NCBI GenBank assembly: GCA_002118135.1
Contig: BDIU01000307.1
Coordinates: forward strand, 22,165-86,164
From: Trebouxia sp. TZW2008
Taxonomy: Eukaryota > Chlorophyta > Trebouxiophyceae > Trebouxiales > Trebouxiaceae
DNA length: 64,000 nucleotides
Direction: 5' to 3'
The notes under the pieces are model-generated. The model ran no database searches and was not told the DNA's origin. It saw nothing but the letters and a program-made list of their open reading frames with translations. Shown piece by piece: positions 46,863 to 60,300 of the stretch. The translations under genes and the position numbers were made by a program. Positions within the stretch are counted from its first letter, which is position 1; every line of letters starts with the position of its first letter.

Positions 46863-47107
46863 GGTGTGATCACCAGTCTTGGACTCGGCAAGGCGATGCA
46901 GAAACGGTCGCTGGACCTCCGGGATGCAACCAGGCCGCAAACTGCACAGGCGAAGATTGCTCAGTCCAAAAACAGTCTCACAGAGCACTAGCCATGCCGA
47001 TTCAGCAGCTCGTTTACAGAAGCATTAGGTTAAACAGGTAAAACCTTTGTTTCCGAGATCAGCTACAACGCACCTCAGCGAGTTGAGGAATTGCTGCCAG
47101 CGTAACG
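46863..47107. promoter_or_regulatory. Short divergent upstream region shared by the kelch-fusion gene and bL28
   Basis: Only 245 bp separate the two ATGs. Divergent promoter function is inferred from spacing. Confidence 0.5.
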
Positions 47108-47870
47108 ATGGCTCTGTCTATGCTGCCGGGCTGCAGATTGCATACACAACACAGCAGGGGTCTGCTGCAAGCATTTCAGCGCTGCTCTATCACGCCTCAG
47201 GCGAGACGGCAACCTCTTTCCGTTCAAGGTGAGCCTGCCTGCCGTTGCCGTGCTGCACTGCGATGAACAAGTTACCATCGTATCGTAGACGCATTGGTGT
47301 GCATGCAGCTTCCGGCCGGAAGTGTGAGTTGACAGGCAAGAAAGCCAACAATGGGTACAACGTGACCTTCTCACACAAGCGAAACAAGAGGTTGCAACAC
47401 GTCAACCTGCAAGAAAAGCGAATTTTCTGGCCCAAAGGTCATCGTTTTGTGAAAATCAAGCTCTGCACCAAGGTGAGCCAAAAAAGGCATCGTGCCAGGA
47501 ACTGGCGCTGTCATCGTCATACAAACTGCTGTATCCAGACGCAAATGCATCCTGCAAAAGTTGTAATGCAGTCATTCAAATCTAAGCTGTTTACTAACAT
47601 GATGAAGTTGTGCAGGCCATGCGGACCATTGAAAAGAAAGGTTTGGACGCTGTGGCTAAGGAAGCTGGCGTAGACTTGTACAAGCTGCCTTATGAAGATA
47701 TGAGCAGAAGTAGGATAAATTACCTAGCTCAGCAGGGCAAGAGGCCTCCCATGCCACGCAAGATTGCAATCAGGCGCATGAAGAACCCAGAGAAACTGGC
47801 AGCTTCCAAGAAGAGGCCGCTGGTTGCCAAATACTTGCTAGGCAACCGTGTATACTTGACAAGGGATTGA
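47108..47870 (+). CDS. RPL28: Organellar ribosomal protein bL28
   Basis: Three exons join to 179 residues: 47108-47228, 47309-47472 and 47616-47870. bL28 is a large-subunit protein of bacterial-type ribosomes, so this one serves a plastid or mitochondrion. Exon 1 encodes 40 residues rich in Arg, Gln, Ser and Leu with no acidic residue ([15 protein letters not shown]...), a likely transit peptide. The core begins [18 protein letters not shown], then [14 protein letters not shown] and [16 protein letters not shown], followed by [19 protein letters not shown]. About 55 further residues ([33 protein letters not shown]..., ending GNRVYLTRD) go beyond the usual ~75-95-residue bacterial protein. Plastid versus mitochondrion cannot be settled from sequence alone; the plant-like RTIEKKGL segment favours plastid. 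Confidence 0.93.
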
Positions 47871-48675
47871 TGAACCTCTGCGCTGCGGAAACGTCTGACG
47901 GCAGATTTGAATTGCAAGGCTTAAGTCTTCATTGCCAGGCATCTGCGGTCATTCTTGTTTTGCCAGCTCTGCAAACTCAGTACAAGCAGAGTTCATTCCA
48001 AAGAGCTTTGGTCCTTTTATCATATACAGAAGACTTCAGGAATGGTATAAGCACACATTGTGCAGCACTTTTCCTTCACGCCCTGACAAGATCTAGACAG
48101 TCTTGTTTGCAGTTTGTCTGTGCACCTTGCTGATTGTTTCGGTCACTTATGCAAATCGAGTTGGTTCAGCACACAATGTAAGCTTGAAATTTTCTGTGTT
48201 CACTCCATCTGGCTTGATGGCAGGTATGCCTGCAGCCCTGTGCCACGAGTACATGCTGGTGCAAGCTGCGCACTCCATCTCCAAGTCTGTATCATGCTCT
48301 CTGGATCTGCTGCGTAGTGCACACAGGAGCACAATCATGCAAGTGATCTCCTGCATGAAGCGGCCACGCATCAAAAGCACGCTCTTGTGCTAACTGCAAG
48401 GAGCCTGAGGTCGGAGATAGTCATGCTCTAGCCTGATTCATGGGCAGGAGTCATTGACTCCATCTCTACACCACAGCATGGTAGGCACCTGTGCCATGAT
48501 GTGTCACAGTTTACTACTGCGCCATAGCAATCACTGCTGCTCAGGTTGCACTGACTTTGCGATAGCACTGTGGCCCTGTATGCTGGCTGCGGTGATCCTG
48601 ACAACCTTTCTTGCAAGTCTGACCGTGCGCACATACTGCGCTGGTTTCGTGAATGAGTGCCATTCTTGAACTTGC
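47871..48675. other. Intergenic region bL28 to TadA
   Basis: No open frame or repeat here is supported as a gene. It should hold the bL28 3' UTR and the TadA promoter. Confidence 0.6.
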
Positions 48676-49726
48676 ATGAGTTCTGTGATCTCAGGCAGAA
48701 CCTGGTATAGCTTGACGCAACATCGTCTGTCCAGCATCAGGGCCTTGACTGCCGGTACATCGTCTCGTATTGCCAGCGTTGGCAGGGCTTCGTCAGCACC
48801 AAACTGCCGTAGAGCAGCTGGGGTCCAATATAGTGTGCCTGTGCAAGCAAGATTTTGCAGTCGCAGACGATGTGAACATGCTGCTGCCCTGTCCGATCAT
48901 GTCTTGGGTCATATACCATCAGAGGACCACTCAAAAGAGGTCAGCGACCTTGCCCTCCGTGTAAGGCTGTTTTTTTTGCAGGCTGGTCAATATGCAAATT
49001 TGTATATGTTCAGGATCTCAGATTTATGTCCCTGGCAATAGCAGAAGCAGAGCTTGCAGCGCAGCAGCAAGAAGTCCCAGTGGGTGCAGTGTTGGTGCTT
49101 GGTGATCAGGTGATCTCCTCAGCACACAATCAAACAGAGCAGACTGGGAACCCCACTGCCCATGCAGAGATGCTGTGCATTCAAGAAGCAGCTTCCAAGC
49201 TAGGCGGTTGGCGCCTTCTTGACAGCACGCTATATGTCACGCTTGAACCCTGTCCAATGTGTGCGGGGGCCTTGCTGCAAAGCAGAGTGGGCACTGTGGT
49301 GTATGGTGCAAAAAATTCACTCTTGGGTAAGCTTAAGATGAGCTGACCACAGTGATCTCAAATGGCCAGGTCTGGGCTTGTGACTGTGGTGTGAATGATG
49401 GCTGCAATTTGGCAGGTGCTGACGGTAGCTGGATAGCGATGTTACCCAGGCAGTCTGGTAGCAAGTCAAGTGATACAAGCCCCCACAGGCCACACCCTTT
49501 TCATGATAGCATGCAGGTAAATCACATTGTAGCAGTACAGAATGGGAAGTGCAACTCACTTTTTTGCTAATGATTGCATGTGCCACGGCAGGTGCGCAGT
49601 GGGGTCATGGCCAATGAGTGCGGCAGCATTTTGAAACAGTTTTTCAAGCTCAGGCGGCAGCAGCGCTCTGAAACTACTGAACTGTCAGCTCAGCAGACTG
49701 CCTTGAACATACGCGATGTTGTATAG
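48676..49726 (+). CDS. TADA: tRNA-specific adenosine-34 deaminase, bacterial/plastid type (TadA)
   Basis: Four exons join to 277 residues: 48676-48960, 49014-49326, 49416-49516 and 49592-49726. TadA converts A34 to inosine in tRNA-Arg(ACG), a plastid and bacterial decoding need. The deaminase core starts at about residue 96 (DLRFMSLAIAEAE), then VPVGAVLV, the catalytic zinc motif TAHAEML (His, with Glu as proton carrier) and LEPCPMCAGALLQSRV (PCxxC zinc ligands). YGAKNSLLGADGSW and HPFHDSMQVRSGVMANECG follow, and the final FFKLRRQQR is typical of TadA. The first 95 residues are Ser/Arg/Ala-rich (TSSRIASVGRASSAP) and look like a transit peptide. Intron 1 is only 53 nt. The stop lies 31 bp from the stop of the convergent Nudix gene. 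Confidence 0.94.
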
Positions 49727-49757
49727 ATAGGTAGACAACACACAGTGCCTGGTGTAG

Positions 49758-51065
<1,308 letters not shown>

Positions 51066-51327
51066 GCGGTATTCCTTTGGCCCTGTGCGATGGCCATGCA
51101 GGCGGCCGATGCGTCGTGCAGAGCTACAAGCTCGTGTGACTCAGTGGCTCATATAGCTGACCGCTTTTGCGGTCGAGTTCCTGCTCAAAAGGCTGTTGCA
51201 CCTTTCAGAGAGTTGTGTAGCTCCGAAGCCAGACCCCTCGTGTTCGGAAGGTGTTGCACATTCAGCTTTGCTGTTAAGCGCGTAGGTTTCAGCTCGATCA
51301 ACTCCTGCAGCAGAGCTTATAAGGAGC
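51066..51327. promoter_or_regulatory. Divergent upstream region shared by the Nudix gene and VPS10
   Basis: 262 bp between the two ATGs, with a TATAAGG-like element (CTTATAAGG) just upstream of the VPS10 ATG at 51328. Function is inferred from arrangement. Confidence 0.45.
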
Positions 51328-54300
51328 ATGAGCGCTTGGCCCGCAGCAGTCTGCCTGTGCTGCGTACTTTTTTCCACTGCGTTCACCTCCGTTTCCTCCA
51401 CTTGCGTCGGCAATAGCTGCCCTGAGGAGCACGAGACTGCTGCAGCAGCTGGCCTACTTGGTGCAGCCGCGCCTGCGCCAGCTTGCCAGCCAAAGACCTA
51501 CCCTCGGGGCGGCAAACTAGAACCAGTAAGCGACTTGGACGCTGGCTCTGCATCCGCTTCTGCTGTTGTGATCTTGCTACAATAGCCTAGAGCTTCTATT
51601 TTTCCACGTCAGACGACCTTTTCTTTGCAGAACCTATTCAATACACCCATAGTGGATGTGCGATGGGCTGGGACAGAGAGTGAATTTGACAAAGTAAGAG
51701 CGTGCTGCAGGTCTTTAAAGGCCCTGGTGACCAATTCCATCGTGTCCATGCATGCCTTTCCAAGCTCTGGTCGTACGCAATGCAAACAATGTGGCAGTGC
51801 TCCTGCCTGACAGCATATATGCATTCTGCTTTCTTGCAGTATGTGTTTGTGCTTCTGCGTGGTGAGGACTTCTATGTTGGCGGGCATTTGTGGCGGTCAG
51901 ACAGCTTTGGCCAAGTTGACAGCTGGCAAGATGTGACACCAAAGCTGTCAGGTCAGGCTCCGTATGGCTTGAATGTCATATGAGCACAATCATCCACCTG
52001 CACACAGATGCACACGATGGCGTATTCTTCTTACAAGGTTGCTGCATGACATTGTGCATGCTGATGCCGCACTTTACAGCAGGTTCAGCTGCATTCTACA
52101 AAATCATCATGAACAGCGCTGATGACAAGCTATACAAAAGTCTGCATGCATGTAAGCATGCATACATGACAAGCATATATGTTGCACGCAGATCTGGCTA
52201 AGACGCCGCCATCAAGGATTGCTTGTGGAAACATGATAGGGGTGCTGGACATGCCTTTCCATGAGTGTCCCATGGGACTGTGCATGCATGCATGTCTAGC
52301 AAGTGTGTCAAATACACATGCGCAAAAGCACTGCCTTCCACGCTTCTAGCTACCCCAGACATGGTGAGGATGCTGCACTTGCATCACAAGCGCTTCCATG
52401 ACAGTATGCATGGATGCCTGAGCAGCATGTGTGTTGTATGCAGATGCCGCAAAGACACTGCCATCCAGCATTCCTACCACCCCAGACATGATAGGGGTGC
52501 TGGATCTGCACTTTCATGAGCGCCATCCAGAGAAGATCCTCATACAGGGCCCTGGGTTCTTCTTCTGGGTGACTGAAGACTATGGCAGAACCTTCAAAGC
52601 GTATCCCACGCCAGGGGAGGCGACCCTAGGATTCTGGATGGAGCTGAAAGTGCACCCCAATGTTCCTGAGTGGCTGCTTGCCAAAGTGAAGCGCAAGGAC
52701 TGCCTGCAGGACCTGTCAAGCGCAGCTTGTGCACATGACCTCATGATCTCCAAGGCAAGCCACCCTGAGCAACAGTCTTCAGTAGCATGCCCTGTCAGCA
52801 TGTGCTACAATGCTCCCATGCAATGCCAGGGATGCAAAAGCGGCACAATATGTCAGCAACAGAGTTTCCTGTTTTGCTCTCTTTGCCGTCCTGACGTCTG
52901 CATTGAAGAAGGCACAAGTTGTGCATTGCTGGGCTGCTCATGCGCACGCCTTGCTATCAGCAACGCTGCATCTGTCAAGCTGTACCTTATGAGGTGATTG
53001 CGTTGGACAGGTCTGCCCTGTTGGTGCAGGATCATGTGTCCAACACATCAGGGCAATCGCTGCCCACCATTTGTACTAGCAGCACTAGCTGAGTCAAAAC
53101 AATCGCAGGCTGTAGCATCAACATTGAAGATGTTCGATGGCGAGCATGCCAAGTGCACCATATATGGCCTAGTGTACATACATAGACCCCATCGCATCTC
53201 ATAACACAAACCTGACACAAGAAGACGTTTTTTCGGCTGTCACACAACACAACGTATACATGCAGGACTTTGGCAGTTCATGGAGCAACCTCACAGAGAA
53301 AGCTGGTGGCAAGGTCGCGGCTTTCTGGGACTTTGACTGGGGTGCAGCGCTAACCCACCCAGACCCCTCAAAGACCATTGATGATGAAGTCATCTTTGCC
53401 ACAGTGTATGAGGAGTCTTCAGCCATGAAAGGGCCTTACCCTGGCTGGGACAAGGACCTGCACTTTGTGCGCAGCGATGACCTGTGGGACACCAAGCACA
53501 CCAAGCTGGTTGCCTGTGGCAATCAGTTTGAGGTCATTGGCAAAAGGGTGAGATGCCTGGCTTGACACTGTTTCTGCTGAAGGCTTGGTAGCAAGCTTGC
53601 CTAGATTGGGCTTGCAGTTTGGCTGCAGCTCATCATGACCTGCTTTGCATGCTCAAGAAGGCTGAAAGCCACAAGTGCAGCACAACATGATGCATCCTCA
53701 TTTTGCCTTGCAAGCGCTTCGTTTTAGTGCAAGCATTCAGACATGGAATTGTCACCATGGGAACGTAGATTGCAATTGCAGAAAGGGTGGCTGCTCAAGC
53801 AGCCTGGTTGAAGCTCACAACCTGCACTAGCATGGCTGTGAACACCTGACATGAACAGCAACACGATTCTTGTGACTGATCTTGACACAGACGGTAAAGA
53901 TCACGAACTTCGGCCTGTTGCTCTTTGATGTCATCAGCAGGGCATGCACATGAACAATATTTTTTCTTTTCATCATCATTGCATGGGCATGAAAATGGTC
54001 ATCCCATATTGTAACCAGAGATGCTCAAAATTTTGGCCTGTCAAGACAGGTTTGGGTTACATACATCAAGCACCTGTTCAAGGATGAGTGATTTGACATA
54101 TCTATTATCACCTGCCGCAATCTGTGGCGGCAGGTATTTGTGGCCCTCCACAACTTGTACCTGTGCTGAAATGCGTAATCCATTGTTGTCATGGACATGC
54201 TCTGTGGTTGCAGGTGTTTCTGGCCATGCCCTCAGCGTGTCCTGTAGCTCCTGACGGCAGCAAGCGCAGTGTGCCCACAGGAGCAGATGACCGAGGAGCT

Positions 54301-57300
54301 GTCACCATGTACACCAGCGATGACAACGCAGCTAGCTTCAAGCAGGTAAAGGGCAATGCCTTCATGTACACCAGCAATGACAATGCAGCTAGTGTCAAGC
54401 AGAAAGGGAGCAATACCTCTATGTAATCCAGACATGACAAAGCAGCTAATTTCAAAGGCAAATGCCTTCATATACACCAGGAATGACAATGCAGCTAGCT
54501 TCAAGCAGGAAAAGGGCGATACCTCTATGTAATCCAGACATGACAATGCAGCTAGCTTCCCATAGGTAAGGTTGATGCCTTCATGTGTCACAGCGACGAC
54601 AAAGCAGCTAGCTTTAAGCAGGTAAAGGCCAATGCATTTTGTGAGCTGTGATTTTCATCATGCGGCACCCATGCAGCCTGGGCTTAGCTTTGTAGCATGG
54701 TACCACGGCCTGGGTTATCATGCTCAGTGAAGGTGAGCTTCTTGCCCGGCATCAAGTCAGCCAATGACGCAGTCAGCATGTGGGCCACTGTAGAGTCTTC
54801 CAGAGGTTGAACCCTATGGCTGCCTGTCTGCTCACTGCATTGTTGCTGGACAGGTTGCCTGGAGGATGGTCATTTGCTGGCCTCTGCACTGTTTTCATGT
54901 CCTGCTTGTTTTGTATGTGTGAGGCTGCTGACCTGCAGCTGTAGCTCACTGGTCTGCATGTGATGACTGTGATGTAGGCGCTTTGCATACCTTTTCAGGT
55001 TAGTGATTGCACTGCTGTGACAAGGTGTCTTTGCTGCAGGTCAGCAATTGCAATATGTATGCACATAGCAAGAGCCTGCATCATGATCAACACAGGCGTA
55101 CTGCAGGCTGTACGCCTGTGTGATGGCTATGATGCAGGCACTTGCTGTATGCATATCTGCTTTGGTTGCTGACTTGCAGTGTGAGCACGTTGTCATGCTT
55201 GTGCTTGCTATTTTGCAGGCGCTTGCCATGTCCATACTTGTGGACGTAATACAGCCACTGACTGTCTGTTTGTGCCTCGCAAAATGCTTGACTTGTCACT
55301 GACCTGTTGAGGTTGCTAATTTGCAGCAGCAGCACATCGTCAAGATCTGATTGCTATCATGCAGGCGTGTCTACCAGTGAAAGACCTGGACTTGGGTTAC
55401 AACCTGGTACGCACCCATGATGGCACAGGCGCCTTTGTCATTGTGGACCATGATGAGCTAGACCCTATAACCAGCAAAGCTCCCATGAGCACTGTCTATG
55501 CATCAGGTCTGTTAGCCGCTGTCCCTTCAGCTCATCTGCACTGCAGAGCAACACTGCCGGGTGCCCATTGCTTGGTCTCTTGGGCCCTGTGACCCTTTTG
55601 GACGAGAAGCATGCTGGTCTGCCTGGGAGGGCAATTGGTGTTTGTGTTTCACTGTACATGTCCCCAGATGACAAGCAATTGCATGTGAGGCATGTGCATA
55701 GCGTTGCAAGAAACCAACCAACAGGGCTGGCTGCAGATTGGCGTCTTCACAACGTCAGCTGGCACAGCGTGGTGCAGCATTGCAGGCTATTGGCTACAAG
55801 CGCAGCCTGTCCTGCTGCACTATGCTTGGCCAGCTGTTCACCACTATCACCGATTACGGCTGCTCAACAGTTTGCATTCTCATGAATCCGTTTGCTGAGC
55901 AGAAGCAACTTTGAAATGGTCACCGCGTAGCTGTCATCAGCAATACCTCATCTGTCTGCATGCATGTACGTTGACGTCTTCTTATCCACCTGGCAGGCTC
56001 CAAGACCCTCACTACAAGTCCACAAATGAAGGCGCTGATAGCGTATGTATGAGTGCAGGGGGTGATGCCAGCATGTTCACAGTCAGCTTGCCTCGCAACT
56101 ACCGCAACCAGCAGATTGCAGACTTTGGGCGTATCAATAGCCTGCTAAAGTTTTGGCACCTCACTCAAGCATGAAATTCAATGTGCTGGTGATGTATGTA
56201 TGCAGGCTTTGATGCTAGCATGTTCACAGTCAGCTTGCCTCGCAACTACCGCAATCAGCAGATTGCAGACTTTGGGCGCATTGAGGGCCTGCCAGGCATC
56301 TACATGGCCAACCAGCTGGCACAAAGCATTGTGGATGACCCCAGCGCTGTTCACTATGACAAGAATTACAATCAGTACCAGCAAACAAAGGTACGGCGTG
56401 CTTGGAACACAAAGCTTACTTCCGCTTCTCTGAGATCTTCAGGGAACTATGTATGTTCACCTGCCAGCCTCAGAATTGCACACAGTTGCTGCATGCCTGT
56501 GCACAACTTGCTATGCATGGCATATGTGTTGCTGCTGGTGGCTGTCTCTGCTGTATTCATCACACTCCCAGTAACAGGTAGGGCTAGTGTACAGGCACAG
56601 TCGAGCAAGGCCCCGCAGAAGGCGCAACAGGATTGCTCATCACCGCATCGCATCTGTTTAGGATGATGCAGCTGCCTTTGGTACCATCCATGTTCATGTG
56701 CTTCAAGTGCCTGTGACATTATATATCCCTCATGCTTATCAGCAACATCTGCCAGTCTGCTGAATTTGTCACAGCCGGCAGTGTAAAATTTTGCAGCGTG
56801 ATACATGCACACATACATTCATGCTGCCTTACACAGTACTGCTACTTAGTGCTATGGCACACTAGTGCTGCACAACTCCACGTCTGCCTCAGACACATCT
56901 TCATGGCTGTGTAGATAACATTCAATGGAGGGTCACAGTGGTCAGACCTGCGCAAGCCGGACACCTACAACTATGACACCTGCAACCGCTGTGCCCATGC
57001 CCAAAACTGCCAACTACACCTGCATGGGCCCACTGGCTGGGTTGAAGGCTCAGGTAGGGCAGCTTCTAGCTACCTTACAATTGCAAATTGGTCTGATGAG
57101 CAATTCTCATTAACATCCATGACACATGCAACTGCAGTGCCCATGCGCATACTGCCAGCTACATCCAGATGGGCCCACTGGTTGGGCAGAAGGCTCAGCT
57201 TGGGCAGGCTTTCAGCTATATTCATGTTGGGTGTGGCCTTGATGTGCTCGTAGAACTGAAGACGTAGTATTGCAGTCTATTGGTTACTCAGCGTGCAGGC

Positions 57301-60300
57301 TCAAGGCTCATCATGGGTTGATTCAGGAAGCTTGGTCGCACAGAAAGCCGCACTCACACATATGAAGAGTCCTTGTCACATCAATTCAACCTTGTATGCA
57401 GTGTGCTCGTGTTCAGTCCCAAGTTGTGGCCTGTTTCCTGTCTGGACAGTGAGTTCTCTGATGACTCCAAGCCAAATTGCTCAAAGTAACAGTTTTGTTG
57501 CCGGCTCTCAACTCCAAGCCTTAATGTGCTGCAGACTCTCGGCCTAGCTTCTATTCACACAGCAATGCACCTGGAGTGATCATGGCAGCAGGCAACACGG
57601 GAGAGTTCCTGGATCCAGCTGCTGATGCCACCTGCACCTGGCTGTCAAGAAACGGTGGCTACTCCTGGGAAGACGTGGCTGACTACGCTGCCATCTACGA
57701 GTTTGGTGACCATGGCAGCATCCTGCTGACTGCCCGGTATCAAGTAAACCTCTGACCGCATTGTTGTTATCAGCATTGTATCACTCATTCTTGTTTGTAG
57801 CACTGTCATTTTTGCTGCATTCAAACAACGATCATAACACATCTGACACTTGTGTTGTGGAAGACATGTTTTGGCACAAACGCTAGGCAGCCTTTCAACT
57901 GCGTACTTCATTGCATACCTTGATTCTTAGTCATTTCACTATGCCTTAGATTTCCATGGCCAACATGTGAAATATACCAACCAGAGTGTACAGCGGTTTG
58001 ATGGCTGATTGTGCCCTGCATTTGTGCTAGTGTTGTAATTCTATTGCTTGTGCTGAGTGAGTGGGGTTGCATGGTCGCAGACGGAGGAGCCTGCAGACTC
58101 AGTGTCCTTCAGCTTGGACGAGGGCCACTGCTGGAACACCATCAACCTGGCAACGCCCCTTGACGTGCAAAACATCAGGTTCGTCACTTTTGCTTGCAAA
58201 GTCTTGTATCATCATATTTGAACTCAATCCCACACTGCTGGGACACCTTTGGCCTCTTGGAAGCGCAAAGCATCAGGTCCGCTGAGCTTGCTTATGCTAA
58301 AGCAGTCACTTTTGCTTGCACAGTCTTCCACAATCATCTTGCCATGCGCTCCAATGCCAGAGTTTGGCACATGCCCATCCTAAAAACCATTTCCTTTTAT
58401 TTCCTGCCCAATTCATCGGAGCCCGATGGGGTAGGCTATTTATTCGTTGTGCACGGCTCTGAGTGCTGCAAGTCAGCAGCCCATTGCGATTGCCCTCTGA
58501 CCACACCCTCAAACTCACCTTCAGCCACACATTCCTGCACTGCAACAGCATCATGCATGTCATTGACGGCAGTGTCTGCTTCTGCACAGGGTAGAGCCCA
58601 AGGGCGCAAGCCATGTCTTCATTGTGCATGGCTCTGAGTGCCGCAAGACAGCAGCCCACAGTGGCTGCACCTTTGACCCTACTCAGTCCCTGCAGCGCAA
58701 GGGCATGATGTATGTCATTGATGTGCGGGAGGCCATGGGTACAGACTGGAAGGTGAGCCACCACACACGTCTGCTTGGGTCAAGTTTTCTCATTGACGCG
58801 ACACAGCAAGTGCACCTTCACTTCTACTCAGTCTCACAAGCAAAAGGGTATGATGTATGTCATTGATGTCTGAGAGGCCATAGGCACAGACTGGAAGGTT
58901 TGCCAGAACAGTTCTGCAGTTGGATGAGCTGTTGCTTGTAGAACAATCTGGGATTGCCAGTCTGCTGCCTGTCCAGCTGCATCAAGCCCAGAAGCTGTGC
59001 CACCGTGGGTTTACAAACTGCTTGGTTTTCTTGATAGCGCTATGAGGGATAAGATCAGTCCCGCCCCTCTCAGGATACTGGCAGCTGTGGGTTTTGCCCT
59101 TGTCCCTCCCTACTGTGACAAAGCTGTGAGGTAACTCTTGTGTTGGCTGCAGGTCTGCTCAGACAGTGACTATCAGGTCCACTCCTTTTGGACAGGGGTT
59201 GTTGAGGGATAGTGTCTTTTCAGGCGTGTTACCCTCTTCACATCTTTTTGGTGCTGTCATACTGCTGTTGTGGTTGCTGCAGGTCTGCTCCCACAATGAC
59301 AATGAGGCCTAGCCCTTTGCCTGCACTTTTCCTTGATACTGTACACAGCTGCTGTAATCAGTGCAGCTTTGCTGTAATGACCAGGTCACAATGCTTGAAT
59401 GTGGCTGTTGTGGCAACTACAGGTCTGCTCAGACAGTGACTATGAGGTGTGGAGCCCGCCCAACAACGACTCATGCCTGCTGGGCAGCAAGGTCACCCTG
59501 CAGCTTTGCTGTTGCAATGACTGTGTCATGCTCTGTTGACATGACTGTGATCACTGCAGGTCTGCTCAGACAGTGATTATGAGGTGTGGAGCCCGCCCAA
59601 CAACGACTCATGCCTGCTGGGCAGCAAGGTCACCCTGCAGCGCCGCAAACAGTTTGCAGACTGCTTCAATGACAAGCGCTGGACGCGAGACGAAGCAACC
59701 GTCACCAGCTGTCCATGTGAAAACGTAAGGGTAACATCAGATCATTTGTATTATGTTGCTACTGTTCTGCACTGCTGCTCAGTCAAAATGACGGCATGCA
59801 ATGCAGCTGTCCCTGCAACCATTTTAGCAACAACATGTCAGGCATTCAGACTGTCTGCAGCATACTGCTGCTACTATGGAATGCTGGCTAGAGACATTGC
59901 TCGCATGCTATGAATTGATTGCCATGCGTTGCTAGCAGCTGTACTATGCTGCTTGCACTGCATACTTTCATTGCTTGTGCACTGTACTGATCTGGCTGCT
60001 TGCGGAATGCAATAGCGCCTTTCTGCTTTGAGAACACAGAGTCTTGCTCAGCTTTCCATTTGCAAACAGTTGCCGCCTTGTACACCCGCCGCCTTGTTAA
60101 GCCGGATTGTACTGCATTGCTGCTGTTGACGGACACCCTGTTTGAGTGAAGCTCAGTGGATTCATCCCATGGTCATGGCTAATGCAGGTTGACTTTGGGT
60201 GTGACTTTGGCTATCAGTGCCAAGGCGCCCACAGCTGTCAACCATGACAGTCATCAGCTCAAACAACTGTTAGCGGCTGTCCAGTGGCAATCACTGCATC

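Noticed and set aside
46863..46988. Upstream extension of the winged-helix gene to 46988
   Set aside because: The open frame there begins with GTG, not ATG; the first in-frame ATG is at 46862.
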